Notes under the pieces: model-generated
Seen by the model: the letters and a program-made list of their open reading frames with translations, nothing else
What the model was told of the DNA's origin: nothing
Database searches by the model: none
NCBI GenBank assembly: GCA_026394435.1
Contig: JAPKYG010000074.1
Location: forward strand, 1 to 8,288
Reading direction: 5' to 3'
Origin: Methanobacteriota archaeon
GTDB lineage: Archaea > Thermoplasmatota > E2 > DHVEG-1
DNA: 8,288 bases
In this document: in pieces, positions 1 through 6,372 of the stretch
Numbering within the stretch: position 1 is the first letter of the stretch
Layout: each line of letters begins with the position of its first letter
Made by a program: the position numbers and the translations under genes

Positions 1-1019
1 AGGCAGCTCGTGCCATAGAGAGTTTCGTCATTGATGATTTTAGCAACTGGAATCTGAGGCGTTCCCGGAAACGACTCTGGGTTGAAGAAAAAACAGAAGA
101 TAAACTCTCAGGGTATTCCACGATGTATGAGATCTTCGTCGGATTGTCTCAGATTCTTGCTCCGTTCATCCCGTTTATCACTGAGGAAATCTATCAGAAT
201 TTAAGGACGACGGAGATGTCGGAAAGTGTCCATCTCTGTGACTATCTGATTGTTGATGCAAAGGCAATAAATGAGGATCTTGAGAAAGGCATGGAACAGA
301 TTCGTGCTGTTGTTGAGTCTGGTCGTGCGCTTCGTTCGAAGATTAATATCAAAGGAAGACATCCGTTACCATCTGCGTCGATTGTCTGCTCCAAGGAAAT
401 TGAAAAATCAACAAAACCACTGCTTGAGCTTTTAAAGGAAGAACTCAATGTGAAAACCATCAGCTACGCGCAGGATACCACTGCATTCATGACCAAGACT
501 GTGAAACCAAAGTACTCTCACCTGGGTCCGAAATACAAGGAGAAAGCTAAGAGTATTACGCAAGTGCTGGATACCTATGATAAGCATCAATTATATGAGC
601 AGCTCATCAAGAAAAAAGAAGTGATAATTTCTATTGGTGCTGAGAAGATACGATTGACCGCTGATGATTTTGATATCGTTGAGCATGAGAAAGAACATTT
701 TGCAAAAGCCATGGTGCAGAACATCACCCTGTTCTTGGACACAACCGTGACCCCTGAGTTAGAAGCAGAAGGCTTAGCAAGGGAGCTCATTCGACGAATA
801 CAATCCATGCGAAAGGAGATGAATCTTGATGTCGAGGATCGGATTGCAACAGAAATCGCCCTTGATTCGACAAAAAGAACAGCTCTTCAAGGCTGGAAGG
901 ACCATATCAAGGAAGAGACACGGTCGAAAACTGTTTCGTTTGTTGACAAACCAACCGGTGTTCTCTTGAAGAAATGGATGATCGATGAGCTGACTGTCGA
1001 CATTGGCATCCGAAAATAA
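1..1019 (+). CDS. ileS: Isoleucyl-tRNA synthetase, C-terminal part (5' end outside window)
   Basis: This cytoplasmic enzyme attaches isoleucine to tRNA-Ile; only its last 338 residues are here. The reading frame is open from base 3, with no start codon in the window. It begins with the anticodon-binding domain signature SNWNLRRSRKRLW (about residues 14-26 of the fragment), followed by a helix around LAPFIPFITEEIYQNL that is typical of class Ia synthetases. The last third, around VTPELEAEGLARELIRRIQ, matches the C-terminal domain (DUF5915 type) of archaeal and eukaryotic-like IleRS, not the zinc-finger tail of many bacterial enzymes. The stop at 1017-1019 comes 17 nt before a possible ATG and about 30 nt before the TATA box of the next gene, so the downstream gene appears to be transcribed separately. 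The catalytic HIGH and KMSKS motifs lie upstream, outside the window. Confidence 0.95.
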   Translation, partial: AARAIESFVIDDFSNWNLRRSRKRLWVEEKTEDKLSGYSTMYEIFVGLSQILAPFIPFITEEIYQNLRTTEMSESVHLCDYLIVDAKAINEDLEKGMEQIRAVVESGRALRSKINIKGRHPLPSASIVCSKEIEKSTKPLLELLKEELNVKTISYAQDTTAFMTKTVKPKYSHLGPKYKEKAKSITQVLDTYDKHQLYEQLIKKKEVIISIGAEKIRLTADDFDIVEHEKEHFAKAMVQNITLFLDTTVTPELEAEGLARELIRRIQSMRKEMNLDVEDRIATEIALDSTKRTALQGWKDHIKEETRSKTVSFVDKPTGVLLKKWMIDELTVDIGIRK

Positions 1020-1047
1020 ATGACGATTACGGCACATGCCAACAAAG

Positions 1048-1055
1048 TATATATA
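1048..1055 (+). promoter_or_regulatory. TATA box of the PKD-protein gene
   Basis: TATATATA lies 29 bases after the ileS stop. Its centre is about 23.5 nt before the ATG at 1075, the usual archaeal distance from TATA box to transcription start. This predicts a leaderless mRNA starting at 1075. The upstream in-frame ATG at 1036 lies before this box and would not be in the transcript. Confidence 0.6.
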
Positions 1056-1074
1056 CATAAAACATGATTTTTTG

Positions 1075-2196
1075 ATGGGTTACGGGATGCACAGAGAAAC
1101 GAAAAAGCACATAAGTAGCGGTAACAAGAATGCTCATCGTATCTTTTCTGAAATAACTGTTGTCCTTTTTGTGATCTCACTAATCGTCCTTACTGTTGTA
1201 AGCATGGCACCGATTGTTTTTTCAAAGACCCCGATGTATATTCCGACTACACCTGCTGGTACAACATTCGGGTTTGTTGATATCGAATACGAATATGAAA
1301 TCGTGACAATGAATCATTTTTCATTCTGGATGTTTGACTGGGGTGATGGAACCGCAACAACATGGTTGCAGCTTGAAGACAACCAGACCTCCATTGCTCA
1401 AACCCATCATTGGAGCACACCAGGAACATATCAACTCCGAATGAAATTCAAAAGCGAACAAGTACCTGAAGGCGTCTGGTCGAACTCTTTAACAGTGGAC
1501 ATTACCACCTATACCAGTAATGATTTTCCAAACAAACCCATACTGAGAACTGGGAAGATCCAAGGCATCATCGGGAACGAATATACCTACTCTGCTTTGA
1601 CGACTGACCCAAATGAATATCAGGTATCCTATCGATTTGATTACGACAATGGGAACCTGTCGGAGTGGACACCGAATGTTCCCTCAGGATCCAGTTCGTA
1701 TCATTCTTTTGCATGGGAAAAGCCCGGGGAATATTTTTTACGAATTCAGGCACGGAACCAGTACGGCCTTGAATCGGTATGGTCTACCCCTGTTCAGGTC
1801 ATCATGAAAAATACATCAGAGGACAATGGGGCTTCTGTTGATCTTGTATTTCTCAACAACATTTATTATCATATCATCTACAGCTCAAGCTATAATGGAA
1901 CCTTCTATAACCCCTCAAGTGGGGGTTCGAATGATATCCAATGGAACGGTGGCGGAGTGTTTCTGATTGATGACGATAGCGATGGGCGATGGGAGTATCT
2001 CTACGCCCCAACAATAGGCGAAATCCAGCCATATCAAGAACAAGTAATTCCGCAGAAAAACATCTTTTCTGATGTCCCTTGGCTCCTTATTTTAATAATT
2101 GTGAGTATCATCCTCGGTGTTATCGGCGTGGTTCTCGTGTTGATTAAAAAAGGTTATATCTATATGTACGAAGAAGAAGTCGTTGTTGAAAAATAA
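1075..2196 (+). CDS. Membrane-anchored extracellular protein with two PKD-like domains
   Basis: This 373-residue protein is probably exposed on the cell surface; its substrate or partner is unknown. A hydrophobic segment (ITVVLFVISLIVLTVVSMAP, about residues 26-45) is a membrane anchor or uncleaved signal. Two immunoglobulin-like PKD-type repeats follow. The first has FDWGDG and ends near HHWSTPGTYQLRMK; the second has RFDYDNG and ends near FAWEKPGEYFLRIQARN. Next comes a short module with VFLIDDDSDGRWEY, an aspartate-rich loop that could bind calcium. A second membrane span (PWLLILIIVSIILGVIGVVL) and a short acidic tail (EEEVVVEK) close the protein. The two spans predict a large outside loop with both ends inside. 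An in-frame ATG at 1036 would extend the protein, but the TATA box at 1048-1055 argues for 1075. ATG 1087 is the other possible start. The family is not recognised beyond these domains. Confidence 0.8.
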   Translation: MGYGMHRETKKHISSGNKNAHRIFSEITVVLFVISLIVLTVVSMAPIVFSKTPMYIPTTPAGTTFGFVDIEYEYEIVTMNHFSFWMFDWGDGTATTWLQLEDNQTSIAQTHHWSTPGTYQLRMKFKSEQVPEGVWSNSLTVDITTYTSNDFPNKPILRTGKIQGIIGNEYTYSALTTDPNEYQVSYRFDYDNGNLSEWTPNVPSGSSSYHSFAWEKPGEYFLRIQARNQYGLESVWSTPVQVIMKNTSEDNGASVDLVFLNNIYYHIIYSSSYNGTFYNPSSGGSNDIQWNGGGVFLIDDDSDGRWEYLYAPTIGEIQPYQEQVIPQKNIFSDVPWLLILIIVSIILGVIGVVLVLIKKGYIYMYEEEVVVEK

Positions 2197-2223
2197 ATGG
2201 TTTCTTCCGGTGAACCAAATGTA

Positions 2224-2230
2224 TTTTATA
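2224..2230 (+). promoter_or_regulatory. TATA box of the kae1 cassette
   Basis: TTTTATA lies between the PKD gene stop (2196) and kae1, with its centre about 26 nt before ATG 2253. It predicts a leaderless transcript for kae1-bud32-pyrophosphatase and favours ATG 2253 over the adjacent TTG at 2250. Confidence 0.55.
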
Positions 2231-2252
2231 GTATTCTTATTACCCACTGTTG

Positions 2253-3248
2253 ATGATTTGTCTTGGTATTGAAGGCACTGCACATTCAATCGGCGTCGGT
2301 ATCATCAAAGACGTGAAGGGACACTGCCACATTCTTTCCAATCTCATCAAGACCTACAAACCAGAGAAAGGTGGGATTCACCCCCGGGAAGCAGCAAATC
2401 ATCATGCTACTTACATCGCTGACCTTATCTCTGAATCAGTTCAGAAAGCAGGCGTTGACTTTGCTGATATCGATCTTGTTTCATTTTCTCAGGGTCCTGG
2501 GCTTGGTCCCTGTCTTCGCACCGCGGCAACCGCAGCACGTGCACTTGCGCTAACCCTCGAAAAACCCATTATGGGCGTGAATCATTGTGTCGCACATCTG
2601 GAGATCGGTCGGGGTACGGTGAGAGGATGTACAGACCCGGTGTTGTTGTATGTCTCTGGTGCAAATACACAAGTCATCGCGTTTGCAGAAGGTAAATACC
2701 GTGTTTTTGGAGAAACACTCGATATTGGTATCGGTAATTGTCTGGATAAGTTCGGCAGAGCTATTGGCCTGGAGTTTCCTTGTGGACCAAAAATTGAGGA
2801 GTTGGCAAAAAAAGGTTCACGCTACCTGCCGCTTCCGTATTCGATTAAAGGAATGGATATCGCGTTTTCTGGTTTGCTGACCGCTGCGGAGAACTACGTT
2901 TCAAAAGGACAATCATTGGAGGACGTCTGCTATTCGATGCAGGAGACAACCTTTGCGATGCTTACTGAGGTAACGGAGCGGGCGATGGCACATACAGAAA
3001 AACAAGAAGTGCTGCTTGGTGGTGGGGTAGCTTCTAACAAACGTCTTCGAGAAATGGTAGAGATGATGGCCAGAGACCGTGGCGCAACATTTTTTGTTCC
3101 CTCAAGAGACGTGTGTGTCGATAACGGTGCGATGATCGCATGGCTCGGATTCCTGATGTACGACAGTGGTCTGCGGATGAGCATTGGCGAAAGCATCATT
3201 AACCAGCGGTACCGAACCGATATGGTGGAGGTCAGCTGGCGTGGCTAA
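2253..3248 (+). CDS. kae1: tRNA N6-threonylcarbamoyladenosine synthase subunit Kae1 (KEOPS)
   Basis: Kae1 is the catalytic KEOPS subunit. It transfers the threonylcarbamoyl group from threonylcarbamoyl-AMP to A37 of tRNAs that read ANN codons. The 331-residue length is normal for the unfused protein. It opens with MICLGIEGTAH, the archaeal Kae1 N-terminus of the ASKHA fold. Metal ligands are visible as NHCVAH (H111 and H115) and the late aspartate in VCVDNGAMIAWLG. YVSGANTQ and LLGGGVASNKRLREM are further family motifs. The C-terminus, QRYRTDMVEVSWRG, is the usual full-length Kae1 end. A TTG at 2250 precedes the ATG in frame, but homology and the TATA spacing favour 2253. The stop overlaps the GTG start of bud32 by 8 nt, so the two partners are separate proteins here, whereas many euryarchaea fuse them. 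Confidence 0.96.
   Translation: MICLGIEGTAHSIGVGIIKDVKGHCHILSNLIKTYKPEKGGIHPREAANHHATYIADLISESVQKAGVDFADIDLVSFSQGPGLGPCLRTAATAARALALTLEKPIMGVNHCVAHLEIGRGTVRGCTDPVLLYVSGANTQVIAFAEGKYRVFGETLDIGIGNCLDKFGRAIGLEFPCGPKIEELAKKGSRYLPLPYSIKGMDIAFSGLLTAAENYVSKGQSLEDVCYSMQETTFAMLTEVTERAMAHTEKQEVLLGGGVASNKRLREMVEMMARDRGATFFVPSRDVCVDNGAMIAWLGFLMYDSGLRMSIGESIINQRYRTDMVEVSWRG
3227..3232 (+). promoter_or_regulatory. Shine-Dalgarno site setting the bud32 GTG start
   Basis: GGAGGT lies inside the end of kae1, 8 nt before GTG 3241. It is a near-perfect anti-16S match. It identifies the GTG as the start and rules out the longer in-frame ATG at 3184, which would overlap kae1 by 65 nt. Confidence 0.8.
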
Positions 3249-3864
3249 AAAAATCCTCTACCGTGGCGCTGAAGCAGAGATCTGCTTGTCGAAGTACATG
3301 GGAAAAACCGTCGTTCAGAAACGGCGCGTTAAAAAGGCTTATAGGATTAAGGAAATCGATACTCTTCTTATCGCATCACGAACAAAAGAAGAAGCAAAAC
3401 TGATAGCGGAATCACGGTCGTATGGTGTTTCGGTTCCCCTCCTATATGATATTAATCTTGCCAAGGGCATCATCACCATGGAATATCTCGCAGGGAAACG
3501 CGTGAAAGATATCCTGAATTCATTAGATGAATCAGAGCGAAAACAAATCTGTCGGAAGATAGGGGAGAGCATCGCACGACTTCACAATCATGAAATCATC
3601 CATGGTGATATCACCACATCGAACATGATTCTTTTTAATGATCGTATTTATTTCATTGATTTTGGGCTTGGCTGTAAAAACGGCGAGATGGAGGCCAAAG
3701 GAGTGGATTTACACGTACTTATGGAAGCGTTTGAGTCGACCCATTCAAAGTATTCGCATTGTTTTGAGTATGTGTTTGAAGGATATAAAAAACAATTTCG
3801 AGGAGATGCATCCGCAGTTATGAAAAAGATTGAGGATATTGTGCGGCGAGGCAGGTATCGATGA
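3241..3864 (+). CDS. bud32: KEOPS-associated small protein kinase/ATPase Bud32
   Basis: Bud32 is a minimal RIO-like kinase that binds Kae1 within KEOPS and works as an ATPase needed for t6A synthesis. The product is 207 residues, the usual single-domain size. The N-terminus is AKKILYRGAEAEI with no glycine-rich loop, as expected for Bud32, followed by the basic KRRVKKAYRIKEID motif (27-40). The catalytic loop is HGDITTSN (121-128; D123 catalytic, N128 Mg-binding). IDFGLG (139-144) carries the DFG aspartate D140. MEYLAG (80-85) is the hinge region. GTG is the start because of the GGAGGT upstream. The gene overlaps kae1 by 8 nt in a different frame and the next gene by 4 nt (ATGA), which points to translational coupling and matched expression of the complex subunits. 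Confidence 0.95.
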   Translation: MAKKILYRGAEAEICLSKYMGKTVVQKRRVKKAYRIKEIDTLLIASRTKEEAKLIAESRSYGVSVPLLYDINLAKGIITMEYLAGKRVKDILNSLDESERKQICRKIGESIARLHNHEIIHGDITTSNMILFNDRIYFIDFGLGCKNGEMEAKGVDLHVLMEAFESTHSKYSHCFEYVFEGYKKQFRGDASAVMKKIEDIVRRGRYR

Positions 3865-4421
3865 AAACACTGTATTTTATTACCAGTAACAAGGGAAAAG
3901 TAAGGGAGGCGACAGAGAAACTACGAACACTTGGGTTTTCAGTGGTGCAAAAGGATCTCGGCTATCCTGAGGTACAAGCGGATTGCCTTGAGGAAGTCGC
4001 ACAACAGGGGATTGAACATGTCCGAGCGAAGTTTCACCAAACATTCATGCTTGAAGACGCAGGATTGTTTATTGATGCGTTTCAGGGGTTTCCTGGGGTG
4101 TACTCGAAGTACGTGTTTTTCACGATCGGGTTGCCCGGAATATTACGATTACTTGATGGGATAAAAAACAGAAAAGCAGTGTTTCGATCGGTGTACGCGT
4201 ATAGCGAACCAGGTAAGAAACCAGTGATTGTCTTTGGTGAATGCACTGGTATAATTTCGACTGAACAGCGAGGAGAACATGGATTTGGTTACGACCCGAT
4301 ATTTATTCCAAACGGTGCAGAAAAAACCTTTGGAGAAATGACAATTGAAGAGAAAAACCAATATTCCCATCGGGCAAAAGCACTCGAAAAACTTATCACA
4401 GAGTTGAAAAACTCATACTGA
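3861..4421 (+). CDS. rdgB: XTP/dITP diphosphatase (HAM1/RdgB-like inosine triphosphate pyrophosphatase)
   Basis: This enzyme hydrolyses deaminated purine triphosphates (ITP, dITP, XTP) to monophosphates and pyrophosphate, which keeps them out of DNA and RNA. The 186-residue product is the normal family size. FITSNKGKVREA at the N-terminus is the substrate-binding signature, EDAGLFIDAFQGFPGVYSKY (65-84) holds the metal-binding and catalytic acids (E65, D66), GFGYDPIF (141-148) is the base-recognition loop, and SHRAKAL (169-175) is the C-terminal motif. The ATG overlaps the bud32 stop by 4 nt, and AGGT at 3853-3856 may serve as its ribosome site. It ends the three-gene cassette; the role is independent of KEOPS but the shared transcript puts it under the same housekeeping promoter. 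Confidence 0.95.
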   Translation: MKTLYFITSNKGKVREATEKLRTLGFSVVQKDLGYPEVQADCLEEVAQQGIEHVRAKFHQTFMLEDAGLFIDAFQGFPGVYSKYVFFTIGLPGILRLLDGIKNRKAVFRSVYAYSEPGKKPVIVFGECTGIISTEQRGEHGFGYDPIFIPNGAEKTFGEMTIEEKNQYSHRAKALEKLITELKNSY

Positions 4422-4551
4422 TTTTCATCTGCACGTCTTACGCTAACCTCCAGACCAAGCAGCATTCCCATTCGCAACTATAAAAAAAATTATCTCTGCC
4501 AATGATTTGCATATAATATAAGGCTGACCATGCGAGGTTTCTCCGATAATA

Positions 4552-4560
4552 TTATATAAA
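4552..4560 (+). promoter_or_regulatory. Probable TATA box for the tRNA-His transcript
   Basis: TTATATAAA is the best TATA element in the region. It lies about 100 nt before the mature tRNA, so transcription would begin near 4580 and leave a leader of roughly 70 nt to be removed. No good box was seen 25-40 nt before the tRNA. Confidence 0.45.
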
Positions 4561-4611
4561 GATTTCTGGTTTGGGGCTCAAAAGACAAAGTACCGCATTA
4601 AGGCATTGTTA

Positions 4612-4642
4612 GGAAATGTTGAATATGTCATGAAACATTGCC
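4612..4642 (+). other. Hairpin just upstream of tRNA-His
   Basis: GGAAATGTT (4612-4620) can pair with AACATTGCC (4634-4642) over 9 positions with one mismatch and a 13-nt loop. It ends 13 nt before G-1 of the tRNA. It could shape the precursor leader or be the end of a separate small RNA. Confidence 0.4.
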
Positions 4643-4655
4643 CCATTGTATATAT

Positions 4656-4729
4656 GGCCCGAGTAGTGTAGCCTGGTAACATATGGGACTGTGGATCCTC
4701 TGTGCCGGGTTCAAATCCCGGTTCGGGCC
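4656..4729 (+). tRNA. tRNA-His (anticodon GTG), with encoded G-1
   Basis: The cloverleaf folds by eye. The acceptor stem is GCCCGAG (4657-4663) with TTCGGGC (4722-4728), closed by one G-T pair. The D stem is GTGT/ACAT. The anticodon loop is CTGTGGA with GTG at 4691-4693, and the T arm is CCGGG-TTCAAAT-CCCGG. The base before the acceptor stem is G (4656) and the discriminator is C (4729). G-1 opposite C73 is the identity mark of histidine tRNA, and here it is in the DNA rather than added after transcription. The outermost anticodon-stem pair (T before GGGA, C after TCCT) is a mismatch, which is unusual but need not be inactivating. No intron and no encoded CCA are present. Confidence 0.95.
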
Positions 4730-4768
4730 CCTGCTATTCTTTATCATGGTAATGATTATCAGAAAAAA

Positions 4769-4773
4769 TTTTT
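4769..4773 (+). terminator. T-run terminator after tRNA-His
   Basis: A T5 run preceded by A6 lies 40 nt after the tRNA, next to a small ATCAT-GGTA-ATGAT hairpin at about 4743-4756. Archaeal termination commonly uses such T runs. Confidence 0.45.
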
Positions 4774-4861
4774 GTAAATTAATTGAATGTTAAAATCCCT
4801 ACTGGGGCTCTATGATCTCGAATTACAAGTTCACCTACTCTGTGAATTGGTAAAAATAAGT

Positions 4862-4881
4862 GTTCAAATCCCTTTCCCTGC
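4862..4881 (+). repeat. Partial direct repeat of the tRNA-His 3' end
   Basis: GTTCAAATCCC at 4862-4872 is identical to the tRNA T-arm segment at 4709-4719. It is followed by TTT and then CCCTGC, which also occurs just after the tRNA (4728-4733). The copy lacks a matching acceptor and D arm, so it is not a second tRNA. It may be a decayed attachment-type duplication or chance. Confidence 0.35.
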
Positions 4882-4909
4882 ACTTTCAAACATGATGTTG
4901 TAAGGTATA

Positions 4910-4917
4910 TTTTTATA
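4910..4917 (+). promoter_or_regulatory. TATA box of the FG-GAP gene
   Basis: TTTTTATA has its centre about 24 nt before ATG 4938, which predicts a leaderless transcript. No Shine-Dalgarno site precedes this ATG at a useful spacing. Confidence 0.55.
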
Positions 4918-4937
4918 GGAGAACATTCATAAGAATA

Positions 4938-6308
4938 ATGGGAAGGAATTTGAAAAAAAAGATACTTGGCATGTTTATGTGTATGCTGTTGATGGTTACT
5001 GCTGTTCCCGCAGTCGAGTCTTTAGCAAATAATGCGATAATTTCAACGGTTCCAAACCTTCCTCTGACAAGCATGACCGGTAGGATTGAAAAGCAAAAGC
5101 ACCTTCACTCAAACGGTCCAGATCCTGACGTTTATGGCTGTTCTGTTTCTCTTGATGGTGACACTGCCCTCAAGGGAGCACCTTATGATGATGACAACGG
5201 AGACCTATCTGGTTCTGTGTACGTGTACACCCGCACGGGCACCACCTGGACACAACAAGCCAAACTCCTCCCCTCAGACGGCGCAGCAAATGGTCTTTTT
5301 GGCGATTCTGTTTCTCTTTCGGGTGATACTGCCCTTATCCTTGGCTATGGTTCTGTGTATGTGTTCACTCGTACAGGTGCTATATGGACACAACAGCAAA
5401 AGCTTATCACCTCAGATGGAGGAGTTTTTGATGGTTCTATTTCTCTTGATGGTGACACCGCCCTCGTCCAAGGATATCAATGTGTGTACGTGTTCACCCG
5501 CACTGGCACCACCTGGGCACAACAAGCGAAACTCACCGCCTCAGAAATTGGGTATTCTGATTGGTTTGGCTACTCTGTTTCTCTTGATGGAGATACTGCT
5601 CTTGTCGGATCATGGTTTGTTTTTGGTATGGGTTATGTGTACGTGTTCACCCGCAATGGAACCATCTGGACACAACAGGCAAAGTTCACAGGCTCATACG
5701 TTGATGTTGACGCGTTTGGCAGTTCTGTTTCTCTTTCGGGTGATACTGCCCTCATCGGAGCAGAATGGGATAATGAAAAAGCAGAGGATGCTGGTGCTGC
5801 ATACGTGTACACCCGCACGGGTACCACCTGGACAGAACAGGCGATACTCACTGCTCTAGACAACAGACCATGGGGTTATTTTGGTCGCCTTGTTTCTCTT
5901 GATGGTGACACCGCACTTATCGGAGATTCTTATGGTCATGCCTATGTGTTCACCCGAAACGGTACCACCTGGATACAACAAGCAAAGCTTACAACCTCAG
6001 ACATCGGATCATCAAATAGTTTTGGCTGGTCTATTTCTCTTGATGGTGACACCGCTCTCATTGGAACAGTGTGGAGTAAACACATCATAGGCGGTCATGG
6101 GTTTGCGTACGTGTTCACCCGCACCGGAACCACCTGGAAACAGCAAGGCAAATTCACCTTATATAGAGCGAACAATGTAAGTAACCGGGTTCAACGTGAG
6201 GCGATGTTGCCAGTATCAATTAACACACCAGTCTATCAGCTCATTGAAAAATTATTCCAGCGATTCCCCAATGCATTCCCAATATTGAGGCAGTTGCTAG
6301 GATATTAG
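4938..6308 (+). CDS. Secreted FG-GAP repeat beta-propeller protein with C-terminal FPNAFPILRQLLG motif
   Basis: This is a 456-residue exported protein of unknown ligand. Residues 1-30 form a signal peptide: basic MGRNLKKKI, a hydrophobic core with MCMLLMVTAVPA, and a probable cut near AVESLA. Seven FG-GAP-type repeats follow (about residues 66-408), each built as FGxSVSLDGDTAL - variable loop - YVFTRTGTTWTQQAKL. Seven copies fit a complete seven-bladed propeller as in integrin alpha chains. Repeat 1 keeps an aspartate-rich loop (PYDDDNGDLSG), while several later repeats have short loops and have probably lost calcium binding. After a linker, the last 25 residues contain FPNAFPILRQLLG, an amphipathic motif outside the propeller that may anchor or sort the protein (inference). 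The gene starts leaderless after the TATA box and ends before a T7 run. Adhesion or surface binding is plausible but not shown. Confidence 0.88.
   Translation: MGRNLKKKILGMFMCMLLMVTAVPAVESLANNAIISTVPNLPLTSMTGRIEKQKHLHSNGPDPDVYGCSVSLDGDTALKGAPYDDDNGDLSGSVYVYTRTGTTWTQQAKLLPSDGAANGLFGDSVSLSGDTALILGYGSVYVFTRTGAIWTQQQKLITSDGGVFDGSISLDGDTALVQGYQCVYVFTRTGTTWAQQAKLTASEIGYSDWFGYSVSLDGDTALVGSWFVFGMGYVYVFTRNGTIWTQQAKFTGSYVDVDAFGSSVSLSGDTALIGAEWDNEKAEDAGAAYVYTRTGTTWTEQAILTALDNRPWGYFGRLVSLDGDTALIGDSYGHAYVFTRNGTTWIQQAKLTTSDIGSSNSFGWSISLDGDTALIGTVWSKHIIGGHGFAYVFTRTGTTWKQQGKFTLYRANNVSNRVQREAMLPVSINTPVYQLIEKLFQRFPNAFPILRQLLGY
5082..6163 (+). repeat. Seven tandem FG-GAP coding repeats
   Basis: The codons for the (S)VSLDGDTAL core start at 5142, 5307, 5436, 5574, 5724, 5889 and 6030, giving periods of 129-165 bp. 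The core is very similar at DNA level (TCTCTTGATGGTGACAC or close), as is the YVFTRTGTTW stretch. That suggests recent duplication or gene conversion between repeats. The DNA similarity also creates a long open +1-frame shadow (5086-5859) that is not a gene. Confidence 0.85.
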
Positions 6309-6319
6309 AACATCATCTC

Positions 6320-6326
6320 TTTTTTT
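6320..6326 (+). terminator. T-run terminator of the FG-GAP gene
   Basis: Seven consecutive T bases begin 11 nt after the stop codon. No stable hairpin is needed for this type of archaeal termination. Confidence 0.55.
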
Positions 6327-6345
6327 CTTGATTTGCAATAAAAAA

Positions 6346-6354
6346 TAAATATAT
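6346..6354 (+). promoter_or_regulatory. TATA box of the second secreted-protein gene
   Basis: TAAATATAT has its centre about 23 nt before ATG 6373, the same geometry as the FG-GAP gene upstream. Confidence 0.5.
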
Positions 6355-6372
6355 GATATGCATTAGCATTAC

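Larger units (their letters stand above)
4422..4655 (+). other. Intergenic region before tRNA-His
   Basis: No coding region is supported here. It holds three A/T-rich boxes (near 4480, 4509-4521 and 4551-4560) and a hairpin just before the tRNA. Immediately after the pyrophosphatase stop there is only a short T4 run, so termination of that operon is weak or happens further on. A small RNA cannot be excluded. Confidence 0.4.
4730..4937 (+). other. Intergenic region between tRNA-His and the FG-GAP gene
   Basis: No protein gene is supported. The region holds the T-run above, a hairpin with arms GTTCAC and GTGAAT around a 7-nt loop near 4833-4851, a partial copy of the tRNA 3' end at 4862-4881, and the promoter of the next gene at its right end. 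Confidence 0.5.

Noticed and set aside
1036..1074. N-terminal extension of the PKD protein from ATG 1036
   Set aside because: The TATA box at 1048-1055 lies inside it, so a transcript starting about 25 nt later would not include that ATG.
3184..3240. ATG 3184 as the bud32 start
   Set aside because: It would add 19 residues unlike Bud32 and overlap kae1 by 65 nt; GTG 3241 has a perfect-spaced GGAGGT.
4790..4885. A second tRNA or tRNA pseudogene after tRNA-His
   Set aside because: Only a T-arm-like GTTCAAATCCC and a 7-nt-loop hairpin are present; there is no complementary acceptor strand or D arm.
5086..5859. A 257-codon open frame in the +1 register of the FG-GAP gene
   Set aside because: It arises from the near-identical DNA repeats being read in another frame (recurring FLLMVT and CTCSPA). 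It has no promoter and no recognisable domain.
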